The notes beneath the pieces are model-generated. The model did no database searches. It saw nothing but the letters and a program-made list of their open reading frames with translations, and was not told the DNA's origin. 31,728 nt of DNA from Seminavis robusta (Eukaryota > Bacillariophyta > Bacillariophyceae > Naviculales > Naviculaceae): positions 1 through 31,728 of the forward strand of contig CAICTM010001325.1 of assembly GCA_903772945.1 (NCBI GenBank). The letters run 5' to 3'. A program made the translations under genes and the position numbers. Shown here piece after piece: positions 1 to 9,397 of this stretch; within the stretch, counting starts at the first letter, position 1, and each line of letters starts with the position of its first letter.

Positions 1-2
1 TC

Positions 3-701
3 AAGGCGGTCGTACCTGTGATCATTGGAGTTGCCATGGCTTGTTTTGGTGATATGAGTTACACTTGGTTGGGATTTTTCTACACACTCCTATGTATTAC
101 ACTGGCAGCACTCAAAGTGGTGGCGTCGGGAGAAATGATGACAGGGCCCACGAAATTGCATCCTGTCGATTTGCTAGGACACATGGCACCATTGGCACTG
201 GTGCAGTGTCTGGTATTGAGCTTAATGACGGGTGAAGTATCCTCCATATTCGCACGTGTCAATGCCGCCTATGCGGATGTATCCGATGTGGGGTGGTTTG
301 AATTCTACTACCCTGCCATTGTGGTCTTGACATCCGGTGTCTTTTCGTTTTCCCTCAATATTTGCTCCCTACAAGCCAACAAAGTGACATCACCACTGAC
401 ATTGTGCATCACCGCCAATGTCAAGCAGGTCCTCATGATTATTCTTTCCACCATCATCTTTGGCGTTGTCATTGAACCACTGAATGGATGTGGTATTGTT
501 GTGGTCTTGGCTGGATCGGCCTATTATTCTTATGTGTCGGTAATGGAAAAAGTTACCGGTGGAGGAATGGATTCTAAAGCAAGCAAGGATATTGAATCAA
601 ATCTCAATAGTGACAGCAAAGACGAAGAACAAGTGTCGTTGGTACCGACCAAGACCGGGTCCACCAAAACAGGGGATGCGTCAGAGATGAGGCAGCGATA
701 G
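3..701 (+). CDS. Triose-phosphate/nucleotide-sugar transporter family (DMT superfamily), C-terminal half, partial at window edge
   Basis: The frame is already open at base 3 and reads [20 protein letters not shown] onward, so the N-terminal half lies left of the window. The residues match the second half of TPT-family carriers. These are membrane antiporters that move phosphorylated sugars or nucleotide sugars across Golgi, ER or plastid membranes; the substrate cannot be told from this fragment. Four or five hydrophobic segments are visible, with the family-like block [21 protein letters not shown] followed by a last helix near [17 protein letters not shown]. The tail of about 55 residues is hydrophilic and rich in Lys, Ser and Asp, as expected for a cytosolic C-terminus. 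No lesion is visible. The matching N-terminal half occurs on the opposite strand at 1567-2310. Confidence 0.85.
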   Translation, partial: KAVVPVIIGVAMACFGDMSYTWLGFFYTLLCITLAALKVVASGEMMTGPTKLHPVDLLGHMAPLALVQCLVLSLMTGEVSSIFARVNAAYADVSDVGWFEFYYPAIVVLTSGVFSFSLNICSLQANKVTSPLTLCITANVKQVLMIILSTIIFGVVIEPLNGCGIVVVLAGSAYYSYVSVMEKVTGGGMDSKASKDIESNLNSDSKDEEQVSLVPTKTGSTKTGDASEMRQR

Positions 702-1122
702 GAGCAACGGATCGTGCTAATAAATGCAACAATATCAGACTTGTTTGTTCGTGGGAAACTCTGATAAATTGGTGGGCGGAGACCCAAAAGGCAACAATTA
801 AAATTGTGCGGTCCTCCGCTTCTTTTTGGGTGGTCAACTACTGTGACTTGGTCTGTTTCGTTGTTTCCGTCAGTGCCCTCATTGAGTCGAGTCAGACCTA
901 CTACTTTTTCTATTGCATGCTAAGAATAGGAAAATTCTTTGGTGGATTCGATGCTGGTGGGTGTGGCGGAGATTGACGGTGCAAAAGTGGTGTGGGTCTA
1001 CCACTCATAACTCTGCTTATCATCATTAAAAATGCTCAATTTGCCGCTACCAAAGCTGGATTGAGACGTGTTTGTATTTTTTGTGTGCCTTTGGTCTACA
1101 CGAGGAAATCTTAGTGCAAAAC
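702..1122. other. Intergenic, converging 3' ends
   Basis: This lies between the stop of the plus-strand transporter half and the stop of the minus-strand MIF-like fragment. I see no supported gene or structured element. It presumably holds two facing 3' untranslated regions. Confidence 0.5.
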
Positions 1123-1566
1123 CTATCCAGCAAATGTTCTACGGCTCCATCCAACATTGGCTCGGGGCATGTCAAAAAAGTTGATGTAGATACGGCTCTC
1201 CGATACACCAAAGGGTTCCAACAAATCCGTCACCGATGTCTGAATCTTGCCATTGGATTCTTGAGCAATGGCACCAATCGAGTAGAGGCAACCAAGGGCG
1301 GTTGGTTCGTCCGTGCCCCCAAAAATGACACTGGCCTTGTCATTGATGCTGACGGCTTTAGATCAGATGATTGTAGAAGAAGCAGCGGAAGCAGCGTTTC
1401 ATTAGAATGGGAATCCAGCAATCCGGATCAGATTGAACATGCATGCCAAAAAACAGTTAGAGGCCATGATGAGGCTCTTGCAGCATGATGATTTTGCACA
1501 GACGGACAGATGGGAGAGTTTCTTACCAATGTAGGCCTCGGGCTTGCCAGTTGCCGCTTGAATATT
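1123..1566 (-). pseudogene. MIF/D-dopachrome tautomerase-like gene, 5'-truncated
   Basis: On the minus strand a short exon (about 1566-1527) reads NIQAATGKPEAYI. A GTAAGA donor follows it, then a 171-nt intron (1526-1356) and an acceptor ending TAAAG. Exon 2 (1355-1123) then reads VSINDKASVIFGGTDEPTA, later SRIYINFFDMPRANVGW, and stops at 1123. These are hallmark MIF segments: GKPE, the SI.DK/FGG block, the C-terminal RIYIN and the NVGW ending. MIF-fold proteins are small trimeric tautomerases whose catalytic Pro follows the initiator Met. No ATG-Pro exon is present: upstream the sequence turns into a transporter gene in another frame, and the MIF frame meets a stop near 1710. The gene therefore looks like a fragment without its catalytic N-terminus. 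An unseen upstream exon is possible but unlikely. Confidence 0.75.
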
Positions 1567-2310
1567 CGCTGTGCCGAAACTGGTTTTTTGAGTGCCAATC
1601 CCATGCCAATGGTCAATGCAGGGACCAAGGATCGCATGACTTGATTGAAATTCACAGACACGTGTCGTAGAGAGACATTTCCAATGGCAATATTGAGTGA
1701 GAAAATCACACTAAACGCCAGAATTTTTTGTCGGCCCTTGGGATCCAATTCTTTGCGGGTGATATTGCCCAGTAGGCGCTGAAAGAATCCCAATTGTTTT
1801 CTGGATGCTTGGCCTTCGGAAATACCGGCTGCTTTGAGGCGTTGATTGTCACGACGGATACTCCAAAAGACACCTTGGCTGCCGATGGAGTTGCATACCA
1901 TATGCACAAAACTGAGAAAGTAGGGATAGTGGAAATCCACCTTGGCAAAGGCCGCTTTGTTGAGAAGTGTCACACCCACATTATTGGCAGTCCAAACCAC
2001 CAGCCAGAATCTGTAATGTAAGGAATGCAGGCACGAGACAAGCACAAGTGAGACTTGATGAAGGAGATAATCATGAGAGAATACCTGGCAAAAACACACA
2101 GACAGAGCACCCCAGCCAGTAGACAGATCCCCACCGACGGAAAAAACACTTGCAATTGACCTACAGGGCTTCCTTGTTGATTTCTGGCTTCACCATCTCG
2201 ATTTGGATGAATTGCGCTGTGCCTGGTTGGCCAAGGAAACAACCTTGCTACTCGAGAAATGACCTCTTGTATGATTTCTACAAGTATGGGAGCGTTTTGG
2301 TCCTGAAAGT
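1567..2310 (-). pseudogene. Triose-phosphate/nucleotide-sugar transporter, N-terminal half only
   Basis: Read on the minus strand, an exon at about 2310-2085 ends LLAGVLCLCVFA. A 74-nt intron follows (2084-2011, GTATTC...TTACAG), then an exon from 2010 reading FWLVVWTANNVGVTLLNKAA, HYPYFLSFVHMVCNSIG and later VSVNFNQVMRSLVPALTIG. These are the first helices of a TPT-family carrier, ending at the residues SAQRIFK. At that point the reading frame of a different gene (MIF-like) takes over, so the carrier lacks its second half. The missing half is what lies at 3-701 on the other strand. A possible acceptor (CTTTCAG) marks the 5' end of the first visible exon near 2310; I cannot place the start codon. 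It is probably a non-functional half-copy. Confidence 0.7.
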
Positions 2311-2640
2311 TAGTTGTTGGTATCGCTGATTGTTTACCTAGATAGCTAGCTGGTAGAGACGAAACAAAATGGGTGGGCGGTCATTTTGAGATTGTTTGGG
2401 TGGTGGCAACTTGAGACAGGTCACGGAAATCCGACCAGCCAGACACTCTGGAATTCAACAAGCTGCGGTAACAATACATTTTAATTACCTTCATATTTAC
2501 CTCAAATACCCTTCTATTTCCTTGCTAGCTAGCAGTGGTAGCTGCCAAGCTACTGCTAGTACATCGCACGGGTAGTGGACTTTATGGTGCTAGCTAGCTA
2601 CAAGTAGTATGAAGGACTGCTTGAAAATAAGGCAGAGTTG
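2311..2640. other. Upstream region without a recognised gene
   Basis: It lies 5' of the minus-strand transporter half and has several GCTAGCTAGC-type runs. A first transporter exon could be here, but none is convincing. Confidence 0.4.
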
Positions 2641-2649
2641 GGCCACCCT

Positions 2650-2745
2650 GCCTCTGCTGGACTCGAATCCAGTCTAGCCATCCTGCACTTTTAGCCAACC
2701 ACCAAGAGGGTTTTGATGCTCTGAGCTACCAGCTTGGTTTAGGCA
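2650..2745 (-). other. Degenerate tRNA-like (possibly pol III-derived) element
   Basis: On the minus strand the sequence carries an A-box-like GGTAGCTCAGAGC and, about 55 nt later, a B-box-like GGATTCGAGTCC flanked by CTGG/CCAG arms. The D-arm lacks a proper loop, the T-loop is one base short, and the acceptor arms do not pair. It is not a functional tRNA. It could be a tRNA pseudogene or the head of a tRNA-derived SINE. Confidence 0.3.
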
Positions 2746-2834
2746 GCACATGTTCTGAGAGCACCGTGGCCAGGGTGAATGTACTGTACATGTACTAGTA
2801 ATTCGCATGGAACAGAAGATTGCCATTCAGAGGT

Positions 2835-2865
2835 CTCACCAGGTTTGTTGAACAAGCCTGGTGAG
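2835..2865. repeat. Near-perfect hairpin (15-bp arms)
   Basis: CTCACCAGGTTTGTT at 2835-2849 faces AACAAGCCTGGTGAG at 2851-2865, with one mismatch and a single-base centre. No gene is adjacent, so no role is assigned. Confidence 0.6.
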
Positions 2866-3194
2866 GGATTCAGAGCTTAAGGCCGGAGGTGGAATTCTTT
2901 GATAAACCTCGCCGCGGTTCGTAGCTACCATGACTCCTCCTGCTACTTTGACTGCGACCAGCAGAGGAGAGGGGAATAGGAGGAGACCAGTTTCGATTTC
3001 GATTCTCATTGCACCACTGACCCACATCAATGTCGTCGCGCAGCCAACCCAAAGGAGACATGGGTACCTCCTTGCCTCTTTGTTCACCAGCACCTTGAGG
3101 TAATACCGGTACACTCTATAATTGAGTCTTTTTCCCCTTTATCAAAAAAGTTTCTTCAAAAGTATGTTCTCCTGGAACAGCCTATTTGAGTTGA

Positions 3195-3267
3195 CCAATC
3201 TGAATCTGAATTTTAAGAGCCTAATTAGGCTCATAAAATTACAACAGGCTCTTAAGATTCAGATTGG
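3195..3267. repeat. Inverted repeat with AAGAGCCT arms, first copy
   Basis: The left arm at 3195-3222 and the right arm at 3246-3267 are reverse complements apart from a 6-nt insertion in the left arm. The loop includes GCCTAATTAGGC, itself palindromic. A second hairpin of related sequence lies 60 bp downstream. Confidence 0.6.
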
Positions 3268-3330
3268 AAAAGTCAGATTGAAAATCTAGCTAGTCAGATT
3301 ACACTGGGATCTGACTTCTCAATTTCCGAG

Positions 3331-3378
3331 CTGAGTTCTAAGAGCCTATTGTAGGCTCTATAGGCTCTTAGAATTCAG
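3331..3378. repeat. Inverted repeat with AAGAGCCTAT arms, second copy
   Basis: The 19-bp arms at 3331-3349 and 3360-3378 pair with one mismatch and share the core TAAGAGCCTA with the hairpin at 3195-3267. Two related palindromes this close suggest a small foldback element or eroded MITE termini. Confidence 0.6.
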
Positions 3379-3661
3379 ATTCAGATTCAGATTATTCAAC
3401 TTCAACAGGCCTCGTTCCTGAGATTTTACATTTTCTGAAAACACTTTTAGCTTTTTGCTCCTTTGGCGGATATTACCCCAAGGTGCAGGTGCATAAACTG
3501 GTATGCCATACACTTGTCTGTTCTTTGTCCCATTGACTACCACTCGTGGGTCTCTCGAGCCCCTTACTCTTGCTGCACCATTGCCCTGCGTCCAATCTGT
3601 GACTGGCATTTGAAGACAGTCACTGTTCGCTGATCCATTGATGATCAACTTGGGGTCTCTC
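3379..3661. other. No recognised feature
   Basis: The stretch begins with a short AGATTC microrepeat. Open frames here are short and show no family resemblance. Confidence 0.4.
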
Positions 3662-4199
3662 CGATAACTTTTAGGAGCGAGAGCTCTGGATCCCGTCAGA
3701 GATAGCTCCAACAGCTATGCTGGCCTACAGCTCCAGCACCCGCAGCTGGCTTATCTCCAGCCAAAGCAGCAAGAAAGGATCGTCCTTTCTACCATAGTTA
3801 AGAAAATAGTACGAAAGATTGAGACCGATCCTGATTAGCTTGTAGCCCCTTTGATACCGCAGCAGTTGATACCAATCCTGTTGAGGCCGGGCAGAAGCAG
3901 TAGGAGGTAGCAGATAGTACTGTTCCCAGACTGCCACTGCACGATTGAATAACGAAGGCCCCCAGCTCCTGACGAGGTGAGCTGGCCCAAAAGGGCCCAG
4001 CAGAGAGCTCTGCTGGCCCTCCTGTCTGACTGACAGGGCCAAGTCCTTGGTTTGGTGCCTACTGGAGGTGTTGGAACACTCCTGAGGCACGACAAGGCTC
4101 CCTGAACTGCCTGACTACCGCTGTCCCTGAGGAAGGGTTTCAGCGAGGTCCAGTCCACTACTTGGGTATTGGAACTGATCCTTCTAGAAACTTATTGGA
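3662..4199. repeat. Interspersed repeat, copy A (direct partner at 12876-13399)
   Basis: From CGATAACTTTTAGG to CTTATTGGA this 538-bp segment matches 12876-13399 in the same orientation, and similarity stops sharply at both ends. There are no TG...CA termini and no matching flanking duplication, so I do not call the pair LTRs of one element. Copy B lacks many single to triple bases that copy A has. The segment contains the self-complementary stretch around GAGCTCTGCTGG. Confidence 0.85.
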
Positions 4200-5653
4200 T
4201 TAACAGTCGCATAGAATTCAGGCAGTTTTAAGGGAAGGAGAGTCTCCAGGCCGACAAGGAGCTCTCCACACTACAACAATCAGTGCTACAGCTACAGTTG
4301 GATTCATTGAATTTCATTGGCATTTGGTGTTGATTTCAGAACCTACTTTTGAAGTCCTAAGTCAACAACCTTCTGATCGATTTCGATAGTTCCTGCACTC
4401 AGCACAGTGACAGGAACCTTTGACTTGGCCATCTACGAATCCTTCAAGGCCAACCCAAAGCCCATTGCCTTCGAAAAGACCTACATTCAGGCTACAACCT
4501 CATTGACGACGGCAACACAAGCTTCGTACCACTCGCTGACTGTTGACACGACAAAAGCAGCCAATTCACTCGAAAGAAGAAGCACTGGTCGCGTAAACGG
4601 ATCCTTGAGTCTCCGAGTGAACACGAGACTTATTGGTTCGCACCACTTTGGCAACTGAGATCAAGTCTTTTACGTCACGAGGAAGTTGGCTGTTTATCAA
4701 GAGCAACTGTTCTATATTGCTTTTTGTTAGGGCTTATCGCTTTGCAGTTATTTCAGCGATTTACAAGGAACTTACGCGGAACAACTGGATTTATTGCAAA
4801 TCGTGAGGCGTATCTCTTTCCAATCGCCTGTGCAGTTTACTTGTGTCACGAGTTTCCGCCACGGAACGTCAAGGAACGTACTGGATCGTGTTCAGCGATT
4901 TCACGGAACGTTGGAGAACATCACTCGGAAGCCGCTCAGCCAATCAAAACGTCCGTGCAGTTTTCGAAGTTCAACTGATCGCTTCGGTACTTATTACGAG
5001 TGCACTGAGTCAGTATTGAACGTCACACGGAACCATCAAGAGTTCATTTTCGTTCCTGGATTCTTTGTACCGCTCGAAGACTTATTCGACAGCAGTTCCC
5101 TGTACCGAAAGCAGGCTCAGACTCCGTAAACTGGAAGCGACCTCACATTTTAAGGAGTTTACGTTGTATCTTCGTCGAGTCATTGAAAATCGTGAAATCG
5201 CGATCTTTCACGGACGAACGGAGCCACCGAAAGAGTAACTCGGAGCGACACGGCGACAGGAAGGACCTACTCGACAAGGATACGAGTATCACCATCGAAT
5301 CCGACACCCTTTAATTGGTCAGTGGGTAACTCACCTTGAATTCTGGAAGCTTTTGTGGGGAGATTCATTGATCCCAGTAAGCTAGCTCCCAGTGAGGCAA
5401 AACCTCCACAAACCAAGCCAGTTCCCAGCACCAAGGCAACACAGGAAGCAACTCCCAGTGCTTCTACCAAGGCTACCTTATTCAAACACACTTAGATTGA
5501 ATTTCCAAGACCTCTACTAAGGTCCCAGGAAGTCATCTTTGTGGTTTCCAGATTACAGTTGAGTCAAGGTTTATTGCCCTGCTACAAGAGCTGCGATACA
5601 GTGTAACCACCAAGTACAGCCTACACCTCTTCCTTGGCTGAAAGAAAGCAACC
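4200..5653. other. 1.45 kb without a recognised gene
   Basis: The stretch contains a 7-bp stem (GTTCCTG/CAGGAAC, near 4390-4417) and several scattered CGGAAC motifs between 4760 and 5040. A short open segment at 5381-5494 reads APSEAKPPQTKPVPSTKATQ in plus orientation. It resembles the Thr/Pro/Ser/Ala-rich style of the following ORF, including PSTKA, and may be a fragment of a related sequence. Nothing else is supported. Confidence 0.4.
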
Positions 5654-7105
5654 ATGTCACTCTACATACCCACAGTGACTCCTCCACCATCACGGAAGGC
5701 CTCGAAGGCTAGAGAACCAAGGAAACAGGCTAGCCCAAGAACAACTAGCCACACTTCCCCTACAACCCGGGAGGATACGGTTCAGGCCATCATGAAGAGT
5801 CTGGATGCGCAGCACACCTCTATCCAAGCCCTTGACACTACCCTTGATAGTCTCATTGACGAGCGACAGTGGTGCATTCGTCAGCTGCTTGACAAGTCCC
5901 TTAGTCGAAACCTCGAGAAGATCAATGGAAAAGCAGCTGCCCTTAGGCAGAAAGCAGCCGCGACCAGGAGGCACAACCGGTACCACACATCTCTCAAGCA
6001 CGATTGTGGGGAGTTGCCTGGCACTAGTGTCAAGCCCACGCAGCGGCGACTGGCAGAGGCCCTCTTTGCTTCCAACAACAACAGCAATGTAGCCACAGTT
6101 CCACCGACTGGGCATCCAACTCCCAAGTCAGACTGTGGGGAGTTGCACGTCATTCGCCCTTCGGTCGGTGCCACAACCAACCACCAGTCATCTTCCAAGC
6201 CAGCTTGTGGGGAGTCGCCGGCCACTCGTCCTTTGCGAGTTACAGCGACCAGCAACCAGCTGCCCAATGCCATTCCCTTGGTTGCTCCAGTGCAACCATT
6301 TGCCCTAGCTGGTGCTCCCAATGCATCACTGGGTGATGGGGAGATTACAGAGCTGCCTACCTTCAGCTCCAGTAGTCACCCAGCTTCTACATTGGCTTAT
6401 GGGGAGGCAAGTACTGTAGCCAACAGCAACAACGATTCTAGCTGGACGATTCCACCATCCCAGGAAATCACGCATGTAATCAACACAACGGTTGTCCCTT
6501 CCAAGCAAGACCGCACGTCCTGTGGTAGACCCACGACAACCAACCCATGTTGGATGCCCCACGGTTTGCCCATCAAGGCGACACACAAGGCAACCAACGC
6601 GGTTCTAGCTGAGCCACCTCTCTTTGGTACTCCCAGTGGCACCAGGCTGGTTCCAAACGAGACGATCCCTGTGCAAGCAAGCGCACGCCCAAAGCAGGAT
6701 GCTTTCAAGCAGACAGCTTCTAGGGCAGGTGCAACCACCAACCTTGCTGGAGATCCAGGTGTCCACCATGTCGAACGACACCAAGGATTCCCAGCTGGTC
6801 CTTCCCGGACCACCCTCTTCGGTACTCCCAATGCCACCAGGCTTGTGCCGAATGAGAGGATCCCTTTGGCAGCAATGCCATCCAGTCGACCAATGGCTGA
6901 CAGCAGCAACACAGCCACACTACAGGATGAGCCCGAGGTCCCAAGCACCAAGGCCTCAGTCTCCTCTGCCTCCAAGGCAATGTGGAGTTCACCAGTGTTT
7001 GGCATGTGGTTCCATCATGTGTTTGCTTCCATGATGGCCCATAGGATTGGGGCACTCCAGTCTGTGCTGCTAGCACCGTCCCTGGATTTTCGGACGGGCA
7101 ACTAG
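5654..7105 (+). CDS. Hypothetical low-complexity protein, 483 aa, possibly Gag-like
   Basis: An uninterrupted frame starts at an ATG in good context (CAACCATGT). Residues about 42-105 look like a helical coiled coil rich in Leu, Asp and Arg. The rest is rich in Thr, Pro, Ala, Ser and Asn, and so probably disordered. Internal repeats are visible: a CGE motif recurs in DCGELPGT, DCGELHVI and ACGESPAT, with a degenerate YGE later. A longer block, LFGTPSGTRLVPNETIP, returns about 65 residues on as LFGTPNATRLVPNERIP. There is no signal peptide, zinc knuckle or protease motif. I recognise no family. The repeat-rich setting (repeat A upstream, an LTR element 223 bp downstream) makes an orphan Gag-like ORF of an old non-autonomous element plausible, but this is inference. 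Confidence 0.5.
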   Translation: MSLYIPTVTPPPSRKASKAREPRKQASPRTTSHTSPTTREDTVQAIMKSLDAQHTSIQALDTTLDSLIDERQWCIRQLLDKSLSRNLEKINGKAAALRQKAAATRRHNRYHTSLKHDCGELPGTSVKPTQRRLAEALFASNNNSNVATVPPTGHPTPKSDCGELHVIRPSVGATTNHQSSSKPACGESPATRPLRVTATSNQLPNAIPLVAPVQPFALAGAPNASLGDGEITELPTFSSSSHPASTLAYGEASTVANSNNDSSWTIPPSQEITHVINTTVVPSKQDRTSCGRPTTTNPCWMPHGLPIKATHKATNAVLAEPPLFGTPSGTRLVPNETIPVQASARPKQDAFKQTASRAGATTNLAGDPGVHHVERHQGFPAGPSRTTLFGTPNATRLVPNERIPLAAMPSSRPMADSSNTATLQDEPEVPSTKASVSSASKAMWSSPVFGMWFHHVFASMMAHRIGALQSVLLAPSLDFRTGN

Positions 7106-7328
7106 ACTTCGTCCCTGTCTGGTACAGCCCATCCATCCCATCCGTCAAGGGACATGATGGCGGGGCAAGAAGGCCGCTCCACTGAGAGCTTGCCACCGCT
7201 GAATTCGGCCTGTGGCAAAGCCACGAATATTTGTCTACATATGAAGAACACAAACAACAGCTATGATAGCAACCAGCACCGCCGACGCCTACCGAGTCTG
7301 GCCATGCTGATGAAGCACGCAATCCCTT
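7106..7328. other. 3' flank of the 483-aa ORF up to the LTR insertion site
   Basis: No gene is supported. The last five bases (7324-7328, CCCTT) are the left target-site duplication of the LTR element and are repeated at 12664-12668. With the element removed, the flank joins directly to 12669. Confidence 0.6.
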
Positions 7329-7582
7329 TGTTGGAGGTTGTATTACAGACACCTCAATACAAATTAGTCGTTTATCCCAATCTAGTTATAGGGGATATCT
7401 ATATCTATTCTCTAGTTACATACATGGGGAGTTTAACTGATCTATATGGTCACCCCCTTCACTATATCCTTTGAAGTTGAATCAATCCCAGAAAACATGG
7501 AGAAAGATCACTTCTTGGAAATAGCTTAACAGTAAAACAGTATTTTACCTTTACTAAGCTAGAGTGTTACTAGAAACCAACA
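7329..7582 (+). repeat. 5' LTR (254 bp, TGTTGG...CCAACA)
   Basis: The ends form a 6-bp inverted repeat. The LTR contains TATATCC near 7463-7470, a candidate TATA box, and CTTCTTGGAAATAG at 7511-7524, the proposed start of the R region because it complements the primer-binding site. A hairpin TGTATT/AATACA lies close to the 5' end. Confidence 0.92.
7463..7511 (+). promoter_or_regulatory. Candidate LTR promoter and transcript start
   Basis: CTATATCC lies about 45 nt upstream of 7511. If the element self-primes, its RNA should start at or near 7511, the first base of the 14-nt segment that pairs with the primer-binding site. The start position is inferred only from this complementarity. Confidence 0.4.
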
Positions 7583-7596
7583 CTATTTCCAAGAAG
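7583..7596 (+). promoter_or_regulatory. Primer-binding site complementary to the element's own LTR
   Basis: CTATTTCCAAGAAG begins at the base right after the 5' LTR and is the exact reverse complement of 7511-7524 inside that LTR. Conventional sites here begin TGG and match a tRNA 3' end; this one does not. The layout, with a primer segment, a loop of 58 nt and then the site, is like that of the Tf1/sushi retrotransposons, in which the 5' end of the RNA folds back and primes minus-strand synthesis. Confidence 0.7.
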
Positions 7597-9285
7597 ACTC
7601 AAGAAGAGTTTCATCTCGAATTCGAGATCTTGTCGCCAATGGCGAAGTCGATATCGACATATCCTATTACATGATATCCTCAAGCTATAAGGTAACCAAC
7701 ATCGAGTCAAGGTTCAGGCAAAAAGGGCTCTAGCCTCACTGAGAGAGCTATGCCAACAGCCTAACAGGAAAAAGGCAACATCACGAAAGAATCGTGCCTC
7801 ACCACATTGGTTACACCGGAGCGAACGGTCCTTTAGTAGACGACCGAATCAGACCCAATTCCAGCATACTGCATTGAAGAACATCACTAACTACACTACT
7901 TCTATGTTTGAACAAAGTAAATCCAACTAAGATTGATTGAGCTACGACTGATTGAGTCAACAAGACTACTGTACGGAGCAGAGGCTACTGTACAGTACGA
8001 GCCAAGAAGACGAGTGTCCGCATCAGTGCCAGCTACTGGAGCAAGTGGAACAAAGAACAAGCTCACAGGAGTGAGCAGAAAGGCTACTGCGGTGTGACCG
8101 TACGAAGCCGATCTACAAGCTCGAACAAGCTCACAGGAGTGAGCAGAAGAAGCAATACACCAAGGACTCGAAGCTACTGTACGGGGCGGAGCTACCGTAC
8201 GAAGCGCAGCTACCGTACGAAGTGCAGCAAGGCTACTACGGAGACGAACCGTGCTAGCCAACAAGTGTTGCCACGGAAGAGGAAGGAACGAGATAACAAG
8301 TCCCAACAGGAAAATACCACAGAGGTACTTCCGTGGGAGTTCCTATCCTCAACAAGAGAGCCATCGAGTTGGCTACTAGAAGAGAGGTGCGACGGAACAG
8401 AAAATTCCAACGCACAACAAGCCATCTTACCAGGCCGATTACTCGGCAACGACAGGTCCTACGGAAGGACTGTCATACACAGAAGTGAGCTACTAAACTG
8501 TCACTGACAGGCCCTGAAGAGTGCAAGTCCTCGAATGCAACAGGTATCAAGTTACATCCATCGGCACGTTCAAGGAAAATTGAAAGAAAAACCATCAAGA
8601 ACAAGAGTAGCCCGTCAACGAACGGTCCGACAAGAGCAACTGTGGAACGAGTTGCAACAATCGGCATACCGTGGAATTTTGAATTCCACCAGCAACAAGA
8701 GTAGCCAGTCAGCGAGCGATCGAACGACCGAAGCTACGACTGTACTGCTTCGGCCACAACAAGAACAGCGACGGCTACCACTAGTCAGTCACTACCGCTA
8801 CTACTAGTCAGTCGCTACCGATAGTGGCGACAGCACCATCGTGCTACCATCATCGACAACAGCGGCGGCAACAGGAGTGTTGGCAGTGGCGACACGAAGT
8901 AAAAGGCAATCCTTGCTTTTTGTGAGAAACTTGCCTGCTGTCACCACTGCATGGAACGCCAAAGAACAATCAGTTCAGCGGCCAGCAATAAAGCAAGGCA
9001 TCACTGAACGGCAAAAAGGTATCTTTCGAGTATCTTTCCGCCGTGACGCCTTTCCAGGAGTGTACGGAGCCAGATCAAGATCTCTCCGTACCACGGCAAC
9101 AAGAGGATTCTACGGCGAATCCAAGCACCAACCGGTCAACGTTAGCTACAGGAGCAGCATGTCATGCAGATAGCTAGCTAGCTACCGGCACACAAGCTAC
9201 CGCAACAGCAGTGCAAGCTACAGGAAGCACAGGAGTGCCTCCCATTGCATCAAATATTTTCTTTGGAGTTGCATTGAGTTTACAC

Positions 9286-9397
9286 TCAGCACCTCCTCTC
9301 CTTTCATGGAGTGTGTATTGTGGAATCCCAGCCACAGCACCTCCTACTACCTTTTATGGGAGGTGTATTGTGCAACTGAACCACAGCACTTCCTCCA
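9286..9397 (+). repeat. Imperfect tandem repeat of about 60 bp inside the LTR element
   Basis: The motif CAGCACCTCCT followed by a GGAGTGTGTATTGTG-like block occurs twice in succession, with a third partial start (CACAGCACTTCCTCC). It is one of several local duplications that build the non-coding interior. Confidence 0.6.

Noticed and set aside
1072..1488. Plus-strand open frame of 138 residues
   Set aside because: It is antisense to the MIF-like exon and intron; the minus strand has clear homology and splice sites.
2650..2745. Functional tRNA gene
   Set aside because: The arms do not pair, the D-loop is missing and the T-loop has the wrong length.
5267..5491. Minus-strand 74-residue frame that looks like a membrane peptide
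   Set aside because: The plus strand encodes a Thr/Pro/Ala-rich segment; its antisense gives Gly/Val/Leu runs. There is no independent support.
8094..8507. Plus-strand frames inside the LTR element (also 8841-9173, 11947-12555)
   Set aside because: They are made of Thr/Ser/Gln-rich low complexity, overlap repeats or run into the LTR, have no recognisable domains, and follow from the CA-rich composition.
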